NCBI RefSeq assembly: GCF_932526225.1 | Contig: NC_064038.1 | Location: 13,996,647-14,060,646, forward strand | Reading direction: 5' to 3' | DNA: 64,000 nucleotides | DNA from: Nematostella vectensis | Lineage: Eukaryota > Cnidaria > Anthozoa > Actiniaria > Edwardsiidae | Shown: one piece after another, positions 24,066 through 36,099 of the stretch | Numbering within the stretch: position 1 is the stretch's first letter | Layout: every line of letters starts with the position of its first letter | Translations under genes and position numbers: made by a program | The notes under the pieces: model-generated | What the model saw: the letters and a program-made list of their open reading frames with translations, nothing else | Database searches by the model: none | What the model was told of the DNA's origin: nothing

Positions 24066-27000
24066 ATGTTGAGGTCAGGCGAGAATTTAACCGATCCCTT
24101 GCTGCCTTCCGGTGAAGAGATTTATGGGGAATTCGAAGGTCAGTCTATCTTGAAAATTTAACATTCTTTCTTCATATAATATTTAGAATTTTGATTGTAT
24201 ATTAGCTCTGTATGTTTTTAATGTTGTTTTACCTTTGAAGTGTAAAAAAAATTACATGTTAGCTAGCTTAGCTTGCAAGCATTTGAATATTTTTGGGAAC
24301 TATCCGAGGTTGATGTATTGTGTAAATCGAATGTGCTGCATACAAGAGGAGGCGATGACTTCTTTCTATTAGCTGATTATATATAAATACACATAAATTA
24401 CCTTTTGCGCTATAAGTAGAATTACAAATACAAAATACACAAGACTATTTTTTACAGACGAGAGGAAATGGGATGACCTTGTCTAAAATAATTTATTCGG
24501 CAAAAGATTTGATGAAACAAACAAAAAAGAACAAGATTTGTAACCTGGTCCTAACCCGGAAAGCTTTCCAATGTCGGCGCTTCGATGAAGTACGGTGTTT
24601 TGTGAGGGTTATAGGTATTCAGTACTCGAAAATGCAAGAACAAAGCACGTTCTTTTTCTTGATAAAGGTCACCCACAACTGCTCGCAGTAAGAGCGCAAA
24701 TAAAACCAATTGCATATAATTAAAAATATAAAATCAGAAATAATGCTAAAATATAAAATCAGAAATAATGCTAAAATCGTTCCCACTTCTTGCTATGCGC
24801 AAATGTTTTATGGTTAAGCTTCTGCAAACTTCTCGGATAGTTCTAGAAGAAAGATAATAATTGATTTTTAATAATAATTGATTTTTAAGTCTGGCGGTCT
24901 TCCAGAATTAGCAAGATTTCCTTTATTGTTTTGTTATATATTGCATGCTATGTTATTTCGGTTTCGAAAGGTATATTCCTTGTATGGGACGTGATGCGCT
25001 ATCTCGAGCTGTCGAATGTGTGATTAAAATCACCTATTGAATAGCGTAAAAGGGGGGGGGGGGGGGGGCACTGGGCTTTGCAGTATTGCGGTATTGGCCC
25101 CTTTTTGTACGAGATTGCGGTCAAAGAGCAAAAAACATGCGGTAGTGCGGTATTTCAAAACACTGCGAGATGAGAGATTTTGCTTTTTAAATGGTGGTAT
25201 TGCTGTGGATGAGCTGGAAGGAAACCTAAATGTCATAATTGCATTTGTAAACACAACTGTTTATTACATGTCTCGATCATGCATCTGCTTTACAACGAAC
25301 GAACATCCTATAATATACTCCTAACACAGGTAGCCCGGTCATAACACAGGTAGCCCGGACACTACAGTCGGGGTGTCGCGCATGCTCTTCAAAACCTCGT
25401 CCTTCTGTGCGGTATGCGATATTTACGATTTTTTCTGCGGTATTGCGGTATTTTCGTCCCCCTGTAAAGCACAGTGTGACTTTGACGCTTTCGTTCATGA
25501 CGTGTGATGACGTACGAGCATTTAAAAAATAAAAAGAAAAGGACCCGTTCCTTTGAGAAGATAAAAATATACCGAAACTAATATAGTATTTCTTTTGTTA
25601 GTGCTCGAACTCTGAACGTTCATTGCGTTAGACGCAGGACAGCCTAGTGCACGCCCCCCCCCCCCCCCCTGACCGCCAAAAAAGTAGGACATTTTTAATT
25701 GAAGGATCAAATACGTAAAACTAATTCTTTTTATGGGATTCTAAGGGTTCTAAGGATTCTAAGGATTCTAAAGATTCTCTGGGATTCTAAGGATTCTATG
25801 GGATTCTAAGGCCTTCTGCTTTTTTATATTGACAACATTACTATATGAGCGTATGGCTCTTTTTAAGGACATCTCTTCGACTTCTTAAGGGTGTTGGGGC
25901 ATTTCTCGTTACTTGGCGATTTAGTTGTTAGGCGCGCCCGCGCGATCATCCGGGAACTTCACAAACTAATTCTTTTTATGGGATTCTAAGGTGGTTTAGA
26001 TATCTTTGACGATGAAAGCATATTTTGTGACACCTCACGGTACCAGAGCAAGGGACAGATAAACCAGGACGACATGTTTACCACCTCTACTGAGTCCTCG
26101 GTTCTGGGAAGCTCCCAGGCGAACAGCCACATGTTCACAACATCAACAGAATCATCAGGAATGGGTAGTTACAGCACCTCAGATCACAGCGTGTCCGGGC
26201 CAAATCCAGGGGATGCCCATTCCTTTAATCACAGAGGAGCCCCAAAGGCGAGTCATCCCTATAGGGGTCAAGGTTGTCAAGGAAACAGCAAACGGGCTGT
26301 CAATCAAGATGATGGGTGGAATGTGCAGTGCGCAGGGAAGGGTAGTCTTGTTACAATTGATCAGTCAAGGCCACATACAAGGTGGGGAAATCCGTATGCT
26401 TGCCTAAAAATCTCACATCGATTGGGATGATAATGATGATGATAAAATGATGATGATCACATATGCTGATCATAAATGACGGTGATCACATAATAACTTG
26501 GAAAAGATAACTAGTAATTGACATAATCATTATGACATCATTGTTATCACAACTAGCATCGTCGTCATAGTCAACAACATAATCATGTTTTTTCTATATA
26601 TTCATATATTCATAATATCATTCATATTATCATGATATTGCCATATCTTCTCATCATTATTGCCATCTTTCCCTGCTTCTTCTTTTCTTCCTTACGTTCG
26701 TCTTCTTTGTACTCTTTGATGCTTAATTATTGGGTTCAAGTTTCGTCTCGATGCATTTTGCTCGTTCTGCCTTGCAGCCCGGAGCAAGCATCGGGTTACC
26801 TTTCAGACGCCACTACCGAGAAGTCCCTGACGTTACACGACGGACATGGGTCCCTCGACAAGATTGAGCCGACAATAGGCCCACTTCTTAATAGTGTCCC
26901 AAACTTTGACCCGAACCTGTACATCGACGCCAATATTGAGTTCCTAGACATGGATGGTAAGCTTGCCAACTTGAAGTGACTTTTGACTTTTGTGTTAGTA

Positions 27001-30000
27001 GCAGGGGAAGAGATGTGGATTTAAGGTCGTAAGGTCAAAGCTTTCTCCTTTTTCTGTTGTATGCTGGGAAATTGTTTAATTTTGTTTTAAGAACAAGGTT
27101 CTTCAAATCAATTATAAATCCAGATTTTTTCAAAAGGTTGTTCAACCTATAAAACAGTACCAAATCTTCCAAGCACCCATTGTTGTCCTTAGGACAAAAA
27201 GCGATATGCCTTAAAGAGGTGGTTCCAAAAAAGGTCAAGGAACAACCCCTGCATACACCAAAATAATGATGCCCTCAATAAATTAAATTCTTACCACAAT
27301 AACTTTACTTGTTGTTATACAGGGCGAGTGTTCGAAAAACAACAAAGTCGTAAGGGCAAAGTAGCCCGACAAACGATCAAAGAAGGCAAGATACGTGTGC
27401 TTGTAACATCTGAGCGGGAAGTGCAAGGGATGAAAGTCTGGGTTCGAAGGCAGCCAAAGGCAGCTGAGCAATGTGGAGACACTAATGGGGAGACGGAGCT
27501 AGAGACACCTCAGTGCATCAGGCACGCCGAGCGCAACCAGGTAAGACGAGCTGGAGGCACTCTAATGCAACTCGCCGTGCGGAACCAGGTGAGACGAGCT
27601 AGAGACACCTCAGTGCATCAGACACGCCGTGAGGAACTAGGTAAAACGAATTATAGACACCTCAATGCATCAGACATGCTGTAAGGAACTAGTTAAGACG
27701 AGTTGTAGACACCCCAATGCATCCTATACGCCGTGCGGAATCAGGTAACACGAGCTAGAGACATACCTCAATGCATCAGACATGCCGTGCGAACTAGAAG
27801 ACGAGTTAGATACACCTCAATGCATCAGACACGCCGTGCGGAATCAGGTAAGACCAGCTAGAGACCCCTCAATGCATCAGACACGCCGTGCAGAACCAGG
27901 TAAGACATGGTGTAAGGGACGTAAGTGATTTTGGCAAATTACTTTGCTTTACTGTGATATTGTACAAGCGGTTACCCAGGATTGGCTAAGGGGAGAGGGT
28001 GCGCAGTCATAGGTATCAAGCATTATTTAAAGAATCCGTTATAAGAAATGCCCATTTTTTACAGCCACAAGGCGCGTACCCAGTGTACCCTGTTACTTAA
28101 ACTGGGTCAGTTTGCGGTTTGCCGGTCTTCGGTTTTCATGGGGCTTTTTCTGACGTTTGAGATCGTCACTTTGGCTTGAACTCTTTTTAAAACACGCACA
28201 CTTTTCATTTCAGTGGCTTTTCGTGGTGGATTTAGACTCTGTCTACAATGGCCGTGAGAGACCTGTGTACAAGTTGGCCCAAGTGGAGACGAACGAGCGT
28301 AACCTGTTTGAGCTACTTGCTCACGTGATCTTTACTGACCATGGCGTGAGCGAGAAGGTTGTCTCTAAACCCTTCCTAGTACGAACCAAGAAGGACAAGA
28401 AGCTATCTACAACAGAGGAAGGTACAGTTGAGCCTCAACCAAGCTTCAATTTTAATGAAAGTCAAGCAGCCACTATTGTGTTGTTAATTTTATGTCAAAT
28501 AAAAGTAACAAAAGTAACAGTTAAAAATGACCCTTTTTTCCTTTTTTTACTTATATCCTTAGTTAAAGTGTAGTACATAATGATTTTATGGATTTTGTTA
28601 CACTTGTCTGTGCCACTTTTACTCTGCGTTCTTTAGTGCCACTAATGCTTACAAAACCTTGGCTCATTTAGAGGAGGCGCCACTTCTCACCGGATCCAAG
28701 CGGCCTCACACGTGGCATCATGGTCGACTATTTTCAAAGAAGAAAAACCGTCTCTCAGACCGTTTAAGTTACAACTCGCCAGGCAAGTTCTAATTGTCAT
28801 CAAGAATTTCACCATATTCCAGACGCGTACACAGGGAGTGCGCAGGATTTAGCCCTCCTCCCCCCCCCCTCACCCTTCCCCGGTTTACGGTCACTTCGTC
28901 CACAAACCATGTCGTCCACAACCAACTCGTCAACAAGTAGAGGCTATGAGGCTACTTTTTTTGTGAAAACTATGTGTGGACGAGTTGACTCTACTTGTGG
29001 ACGTGACTCTTGTGACTCTACTTGTGAACGTGACTGGATACACCCTTTCCCTGGCCGGCGTGTATCCGGTATCCGATCCGATCGGAAAATACCAGTGGTT
29101 AAGCTTGCGTCTACCGGATGTACGCGGGCTACCTTCCCCCGACTTGGACGCCAAACAGTGGGTCATTTCTTATTCAATTGCCGTAAAAAATATCATTCGT
29201 TTTTCTTTCATTCGGGTCCAGGGTCCAGGGTTTTCCGAAAGGGTGCAGGGTTAGGGTCAGTGTTAAGGCTAGGGAAAGGGGGGTATGAGGAAATATTATG
29301 GGAGCTTGTTAAAGTCCCTTCCTCCTACTTAAAGTCACCACTGCTTTCCCCAATGACTTGTGGTATTGCGTCTACCATTATAAGGCTTCATCGGACTTCT
29401 TGTCCTTCACGTTTAATACGTATATTTGTATTTGTTTTAGAATCTCCGCTTAGCTATTCTAGTTCATCGTCCTACGACAGTGGAAGTAAGTTAAGAGCGT
29501 GTCCACGAGGGCAGGTGGCTAGAGCGGTGCACGCCATCTCTCCGATTCCAATGAAAATTGTTGAATTCCTCAACCAATACTATAGAATGCCAGAGCTAAA
29601 ATATAAGTCCTTTAAAGGAAATGAAGCTTTAAAGTAGTCTTGTTCGACGGCTCTTGTTGTCAGGAATAAGTGACAATCAGCAACTTTCTATTGTATTTTA
29701 TACCACATATTGATTGAAGAAAGGATATTAAAAACTACAATAATCGATCTTCTCTTAATAATCGATCTTAGTGCCACCTTCCTTTCTAGCTTTCTAGTGA
29801 ATTTAAAGCTCTTTAAAATCAGGAGAGGGTGTCTATTTTTTACAGAAAGGTTTAAATTCGGAACCGCTTTGGGTTTTCTCAGCTATAGGGTGAGCACTAC
29901 AAACTGGTTTTATGGAAATCCTAAAATGAACATTTAAAGTACACTAGACTCCACGCATTGGCACCAGTACCCGTGCAGTTCGGCAACCATGGACCTGGTT

Positions 30001-33000
30001 TGAACTCATCAGCTGGCATAGCGGTTTGAATCAGTAAAACATCATCGTCAATGAACAGGGCGACTTCAGAAAGATAGCACATGCTGCCTTACTCCCTTGC
30101 TCTCGTGGAAACGCCCTTTTAAAATCTGTCAAGTTATTTTCCTGTTCTTTTTTTTGTTTTAGCTAGATGGGCTAGCCGATCATTTTCTTCGAACTTTCAC
30201 TACTGCGTTTTTGCCAAGAACTTTTTGTTATTTAATTGCTGATAACCTGGCTAGCAGGTTATTATTTCGTTAGAATTTCGTTAATTGTCCCGTTGTATTA
30301 AAAAAAAACGTTCTAATGAGTTACCACGAAACTTGTATTTGTAGTTCCAAATTGTTGTGAGGTTGAGACGATTGTGATGTAACCGGTCTTACCTTTATTA
30401 TTTCAGATGGTTGTCGCGAATTATGTTGTCGTGTAACCGGTCCTTTATATTTGTCGTTTCAGATGGTTGTTATGTTGAGACGATTATGATGTAATGGGTC
30501 CCTTACATTTGTTTTTTTCAGATGGTCGTCATGGAGAACTTTGTATTGTAACCGGTCCTTTATATTTGTTGTTTCAGATGGTTGCCACGTGGCGAAGTTT
30601 GTCGTGTAATCGTTCCCTTATATTTGTTGTTTCAGATAGTTGCCACGTGGCGAAGTTTGTGGTGTAATCGTTCCCTTATATTTGTTGTTTCAGATGGTTG
30701 CCACGTGGCGAAGTTTGTCGTGTAATCGTTCCCTTATATTTGTTGTTTCAGATGGTTGCCACGTGGCAAAGTTTGTCGTGTAATCGTTCCCTTATATTTG
30801 CTGTTTCAGATGGTTGCCACGTGGCGAAGTTTGTCGTGTAATCGTTCCCTTATATTTGCTGTTTCAGATGGTTGCCACGTGGCGAAGTTTGTCGTGTAAT
30901 CGTTCCCTTATATCTGTTGTCTCAGGTGGTTGTCGTGGCGAAGTTTGTCGTGTAATCGTTCCCTTATATTTGCTGTTTCAGATGGTTGCCACGTGGCGAA
31001 GTTTGTCGTGTAATCGTTCCCTTATATTTGTTGTCTCAGGTGGTTGTCGTGGCGAAGTTTGTCGTGTAATCGTTCCCTTATATTTGTTGTCTCAGGTGGT
31101 TGCCACGTGGCGAAGTTTGTCGTGTAATCGTTCCCTTATATTTGCTGTTTCAGATGGTTGCCACGCGGCGAAGTTTGTAGTTAATCGTTCCCTTATATTT
31201 GTTGTTTCAGATGGTTGTCGTGGCGAAGTTTGTCGTGTAATCGTTCCCTTATATTTGTTGTTTCAGATGGTTGTCGTGGCGAAGTTTGTCGTGTAATCGT
31301 TCCCTTATATTTGTTGTTTCAGGTGGTTGTCGTATCGAAGTTTGTCGTGTAGTCGTTCCCTTATATTTGTTGTTTCAGATGGTTGCCACGTGGCGAAGTT
31401 TGTCGTGTAATCGTTCCCTTATATTTGTTGTTTCAGATGGTTGTCGTGGCGAAGTTTGTCGTGTAATCGTTCCCTTATATTTGTTGTTTCAGGTGGTTGT
31501 CGTATCGAAGTTTGTCGTGTAGTCGTTCCCTTATATTTGTTGTTTCAGATGGTTGCCACGTGGCGAAGTTTGTCGTGTAATCGTTCCCTTATAATTGCTG
31601 TTTCAGATGGTTGTCGTGGCGAAGTTTGTCGTGTAATCGTTCCCTTATATTTGTTGTTTCAGATGGTTGCCAAGTGGCGAAGTTTGTCGTGTAATCGTTC
31701 CCTTATATTTGTTGTCTCAGGTGGTTGTCGTGGCGAAGTTTGTCGTGTAATCGTTCCCTTATATTTGTTGTCTCAGGTGGTTGCCACTTGGCGAAGTTTG
31801 TCGTGTAATCGTTCCCTTATATTTGTTGTCTCAGGTGGTTGTCGTGGCGAAGTTTGTCGTGTAATCGTTCCCTTATATTTGTTGTTTCAGATGGTTGCCA
31901 CGTGGCGAAGTTTGTCGTGTAATCGTTCCCTTATATTTGCTGTTTCAGATGGTTGCCACGTGGCGAAGTTTGTCGTGTAATCGTTCCCTTATATTTGGTT
32001 GTTTCAGATGGTTGCCACGTGGCGAAGTTTGTCGTGTAATCGTTCCCTTATATGTGTTGTCTCAGGTGGTTGTCGTGGCGAAGTTTGTTGTGTAATCGTT
32101 CCCTTATATTTGCTGTCTCAGATGGTTGCCACGCGGCAAAGTTTGTCGTTAATGCTTCCCTTATATTTGTTGTTTCAGATGGTTGCCACGCGGCAAAGTT
32201 TGTCGTTAATCGTTCCCTTATATTTGTTGTTTCAGATAGTTGTCGTGGCGAAGTTTGTCGTGTAATCGTTCCCTTATATTTGTTGTTTCAGATGGTTGTC
32301 GTGGCGAAGTTTGTCGTGTAGTCGTTCCCTTATATTTGTTGTTTCAGATGGTTGCCACGTGGCGAAGTTTGTCGTGTAATCGTTCCCTTATATTTGTTGT
32401 TTCAGGTGGTTGCCGGGTGGAGAAGGTAGTGGTTGATCACCTGGAGGCTCAGCGCGCGCACATCAAACAGCTCACCTTTGACTACATGCTCCAGACGCGT
32501 AGAGGAGACATCGCTTATCATCTGCGGCTCACAGATCAAGCTCGCGACAAAAACCTGACCGAGGGGGTGGTGGTAGGGTTCTTCCCCACGCAGGACGGTG
32601 GGACCGAAATCGAGCCCTTGACTGGTGAGAATGTCAAGGAGGCCGTGATGGCGGGCGTTATCAGTAGATCGGCTTATTTAGAAGCCCAGGCCCCGGCTAT
32701 CAAAGACAAAGGTACTACTGAAGCCTTGGTTTGTCAGTCAACAAAATTGTATATAAATTTGTGGTTACCAGCGCCTATGACTACCAAAGACCGGTTATCG
32801 AAGAGAAAGGTACTGCTGAAGCCTTGGTTTGTCAGCCAACAAAATTGTATAAATGTTATAAATATGTTGTTACTAGCGCCTATGACTATTCATGTTTTAC
32901 AGATATTCCAATATTTAGATACATTTTCAATAACATCAAAAAAAAAAAAAACACACACACACACAACAACAATAAAGCCCTGCTGTAGAAACCATGCCGA

Positions 33001-35746
33001 CTCAACTAAATTAATTTGTTTCTCAGGCAAAACGGACAGTGTGTGCGTGATAGGGATGGTAAGTGTGCAAGTGACCGGTAGTGTGCAGCCGGGTGAACGG
33101 GTCTTCACCTCAAACGAACACCCAGGAACCGCCATTCCTGAGTCCCACCTTCCAGTCGGCGCATTCATCACAAATAGGAACACCCTCCTGGGTATGGCTA
33201 TGGAGGCTAGCGTGCCGAATAAGCCAGGGGGGTGCAACTTGGTCAAGTGCTTTGTCTGTATTGTGCTGGGTATTGGAAATCAACAGTTGGCGAAGGAAGT
33301 TGAGAATATTATGAACGGAACAGAACGCAGTTTGAAGGAGGTCATCAAAGTATCAAAAAGGACCTGGAAAAGTGAGTAACACATTGTCAAAGAATGTCGA
33401 TCAATCACTCCTTTTTTATTGTTTATAATTCAAAATATAACGGTTTATTCGCTAGGAAACTTCTAAACAATCTTTAAATGGAGTCTGATACGTTATTGAC
33501 CGCGATATTTGATTTGTCACTCGCTTGAATTAGTCGATATAGAGCAATAAATCAGGAAAATAAATAGTTGAAACAGAAAAAAACGGCATTTCGCGCAATT
33601 CTGATCAACAGGCATTTTTTAATATTTATTTGAAAAACTTATCATAAAAAGCACTAACTGAATATAATGTTTTCTGTAGAGACGAAGCTTCTGTTGATGA
33701 TAGCCGCCGTGGTCTTGGGCTTGCTCTGCTACATGTTGTACGAGCTACGGGCCCCAGGGACTGCGTACCGGTACTGGAGATGCCAACAGGGGGGCATTAA
33801 GGGCTCAACCCTGTCTTACAAATTCCGCTACCAGGAGGGGAGGGTAAGAAACAAATGTATCCCAACACCACCCCCCTTACTACTAAAGGTGCCAACAGGG
33901 GTGCATCAAGGACTCAACGCTGTCTTACAAATTCCGCTACCAGGAGGGGGGGGGGGGGGAAAGGAACAAATGTATCCCAACACCACCCCCCTTACTACTA
34001 AAGGTGCCAACAGGGGTGCATTAAGGGCTCAACCCTGTCTTACAAATTCCGCTACCAGGAGGGGAGGGTTATCCCAACACCACCCCCCTTACTACTAAAG
34101 GTGCCAACAGGGGTGCATTAAGGGCTCAACCCTGTCTTACAAATTCCGCTACCAGGAGGGGAGGGTAAGAAACAAATATATTCCAACACCACCCCCCTTA
34201 CTACTAAAGGTGCCAACAGGGGTGCATGAAGGGCTCAACCCTGTCTTACAAATTCCGCTACCAGGAGGTGAGGGTAAGAAACAAATGTATCCCAACACCA
34301 CCCCCCTTACTACTAAAGGTGCCAACAGGGGTGCATTAAGGGCTCAACCCTGTCTTACAAATTCCGCTACCAGGAGGGGAGGGTAAGAAACAAATGTATT
34401 CCAACACCACCCCCTTACTACTAAAGGTGCCAACAGGGGTGCATTAAGGGCTCAACCCTGTCTTACAAATTCCGCTACCAAGAGGGGAGGGTAAGGAACA
34501 AATGTATCCCAACACCACCCCCCTTACTACTAAAGGTGCCAACAGGGGGGCATTAAGGGCTCAACGCTGTCTTACAAATTCCGCTACCAAGAGGGGAGGG
34601 TAAGATACAAATGTATCCCAACATCACCCCCCTTACTACTAAAGGTGCCCACAAGTGTGCATCAAGGGCTCAACCCTGTCTTACAAATTCCGCTACCAAG
34701 AGGGGAGGGTAAGGAACAAATGTATCCCAACACCACCCCCCTTACTACTAAAGGTGCCAACAGGGGTGCATTAAGGGCTCAACCCTGTCTTACAAATTCG
34801 CAACCAGGAGGGGAGGGTAAGAAACAAATGTATCCCAACACCACCCCCCTTACTACTAAAGGTGCCAACAGGGGTGCATTAAGGGCTCAACCCTGTCTTA
34901 CAAATTCCGCTACCAAGAGGGGAGGGTAAGGAACAAATGTATCCCAACACCACCCCCCTTACTACTAAACGTGCCAACAGGGGTGCATTGAGGGCTCAAC
35001 CCTGTCTTACAAATTCCGCTACCAAGAGGGGAGGGTAAGAAACAAATGTGTCCCAACACTACAATGAAATTAATCTGAACTTAATTTCTTAAATGCACTT
35101 TTTTCCATACAGGAAGTTCGAGTCAATGGATTGGAGTTCTCGTATTCAAACCTGCTAAAGAAGTTATCGGGGACAGCGGACGGGTCGTACGATTTTCCTC
35201 GTTTTAAACCAAGCAATGACACAGGCTTTTTAGGTAAGTAAGAAGGTTGAAGGGTGGCTGGGGGAAGTGCCCTTAGGCATCTAGCGCTTCCTTTTGCTAC
35301 GGGGGTTGATTCGGACATTTTTGTTATGCTATTGTACTTGTAAACAATGAAATCTGTTAGAGCATTATTGATACTTGAGTTATCTAACTCGCCTCTTCAA
35401 GCGGTCATGTGATATTCTCTATTCATTTCTCTAAGATGACTCATTCTATAGAAGTCACACTTTGTTGCTCCCTTAAGGTGCTCGCTACTTCCTCAACATA
35501 GATCGATGTGCGTTTGGGGGCGAACGTGACGCGGGATTCTGGGGCCCGACGGTAAGAGGCGCCATTGCTCTGGTTATCCGCCGCCCATGTGAGGGCCCTG
35601 TCTACAAGTTCCAGTGGTCTGGAAGAAAGAACAAATGGTGCTATTATTATAACACGCTGCCCAAATTTGTTAATATTACGTGCTCTAGGGGTGACCATCC
35701 TCATGTAACGCACCTGCCACTCTCGTACCAGCCTTGCCGCCCCTAA
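24066..35746 (+). CDS. Unidentified single-pass membrane protein, MYRF-like layout
   Basis: Twelve exons join in phase into 809 codons: 24066-24138, 25991-26381, 26778-26956, 27323-27540, 28214-28421, 28672-28782, 29441-29485, 32406-32711, 33027-33371, 33680-33843, 35113-35233 and 35478-35746. The start is acidic (EEIYGEFEGG.DIFDDE), followed by Ser/Thr-rich sequence to about residue 155. Next comes a predicted globular part (about 200-360) ending VVSKPFLVRTKKDKK, and a basic stretch KRPHTWHHGRLFSKKK. At about 412-600 is a segment with EGVVVGFF and CVIGMVSVQVTGSV.PGERVF that resembles phage-type self-processing or chaperone domains. One membrane segment, LLLMIAAVVLGLLCYMLY, lies at about 629-647, preceded by lysines (N-terminus inside). 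A Cys-containing ectodomain of about 160 residues ends the protein. The layout recalls MYRF, but I see no NDT80 or S74 signature. Exon 6 uses a GC donor. Function unknown. Confidence 0.75.
25720..25990. repeat. Duplicated acceptor region and 10-bp repeats before exon 2
   Basis: The sequence ACTAATTCTTTTTATGGG followed by ATTCTAAG occurs at about 25720-25747 and again at about 25968-25990, immediately before exon 2 at 25991. The first copy is followed by about eight imperfect GGATTCTAAG repeats. ATTCTAAG is the 3' splice site of exon 2, so the duplication includes the acceptor. Confidence 0.6.
27490..27905. repeat. Tandem array spanning the 5' splice site of exon 4
   Basis: About eight degenerate copies of a unit of roughly 53 bp. 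Each contains an exon-like part (CTCAATGCATCAGACACGCC then a GGAACCAG-type end) followed by a donor-like GTAAGACGAGCTAGAGACA. The first copy holds the true end of exon 4 at 27540. Several later copies keep CAG/GTAAGA or CAG/GTGAGA; others have decayed to TTAAGA or lost the GT. Confidence 0.8.
28783..28784 (+). promoter_or_regulatory. Non-canonical GC 5' splice site
   Basis: Exon 6 of the twelve-exon gene ends CGCCAG and is followed by GCAAGT, the usual form of a GC-AG intron donor. The phase-1 join to the exon at 29441 is in frame, which supports the site. No GT donor nearby keeps the frame. Confidence 0.55.
30404..32420. repeat. 36-unit array of 3' splice sites plus exon start
   Basis: Thirty-six units of about 54-59 bp, the last being the true junction of exon 8 at 32405/32406. 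Each unit has a pyrimidine-rich TATATTTGTTGTTTCAG acceptor followed by about 33 bases resembling the start of exon 8 (GTGGTTGCCGGGTGGAGAAG in the gene, ATGGTTGCCACGTGGCGAAG in most copies). In the phase set by exon 7, long-form copies read ten codons into TAA. Short-form copies (TGTCGTGGCGAAG) stay open past the next unit. The array fills most of the 2.9-kb intron. Confidence 0.92.
32690..32890. repeat. Two-copy duplication spanning the exon 8 donor
   Basis: Two copies about 107 bp apart. The first holds the true end of exon 8 (ATCAAAGACAAAG, then GTACTACTGAAGCC), the second the variant ATCGAAGAGAAAG then GTACTGCTGAAGCC. Both continue with CTTGGTTTGTCAG and CAACAAAATTGTATAAA. The duplicated block therefore includes exon end, donor and intron start. 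Confidence 0.8.
33780..35045. repeat. Array of about 110 bp spanning the exon 10 donor
   Basis: About twelve copies of a 100-110 bp unit. The first is the true end of exon 10, which encodes CQQGGIKG and then YKFRYQEGR. Each later unit repeats GTGCCAACAGGGG..GCAT, TCTTACAAATTCCGCTACCA and a donor GGGAGG/GTAAGA, followed by CCCAACACCACCCCCCTTAC intron sequence. Most donors are intact. The array ends about 70 bp before the acceptor of exon 11. Confidence 0.92.
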
Positions 35747-36099
35747 TAGAACTTGCTCATACCACCGGTCCGGGCCGGGGGGGGGGGGGGGGGGGGAGGG
35801 TTTCGTTTACCCATAAAGCGGACCATTTTCTACCTCGTACCTCCTTAATTATGACGGACCTTTTAGTCGAGTGGAGTGGGGGATGGGGGAAGGTTGTTCC
35901 AAACCCCCTTGGCTACGGGCCTGAGTATATAATATTTCCAAGGTTAAATAATTTCAGGCAAATTGTACATGGAATAATTTTCTTTGGTCGTTTATTTGGT
36001 CATATGAGAGGCTAAAGCATGTTGTACATACGCATATATTCAAATAACGTTGGACTGTTGGAATGTACAAGTCGTTATTTGTGTTTTACTTATTCATAT

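Noticed and set aside
26213-26407. Alternative frame in exon 2 of the twelve-exon gene (GMPIPLITEEPQ...)
   Set aside because: It looked folded and suggested a frameshift. However, the other frame joins both neighbouring exons in phase (donor at 26382, phase 2), while this one meets a stop in exon 3.
28909-29637. 242-codon plus-strand frame
   Set aside because: Lies in an intron of the twelve-exon gene and overlaps exon 7 (29441-29485). Its start is a low-complexity CGTCCACAA-type repeat and it matches no family.
30814-32321. Several 66- to 179-codon frames in the acceptor array
   Set aside because: They start at ATG inside repeat units (CAGATGG) and read the intron. Only the last stretch joins exon 8, and that is described as possible decoy use.
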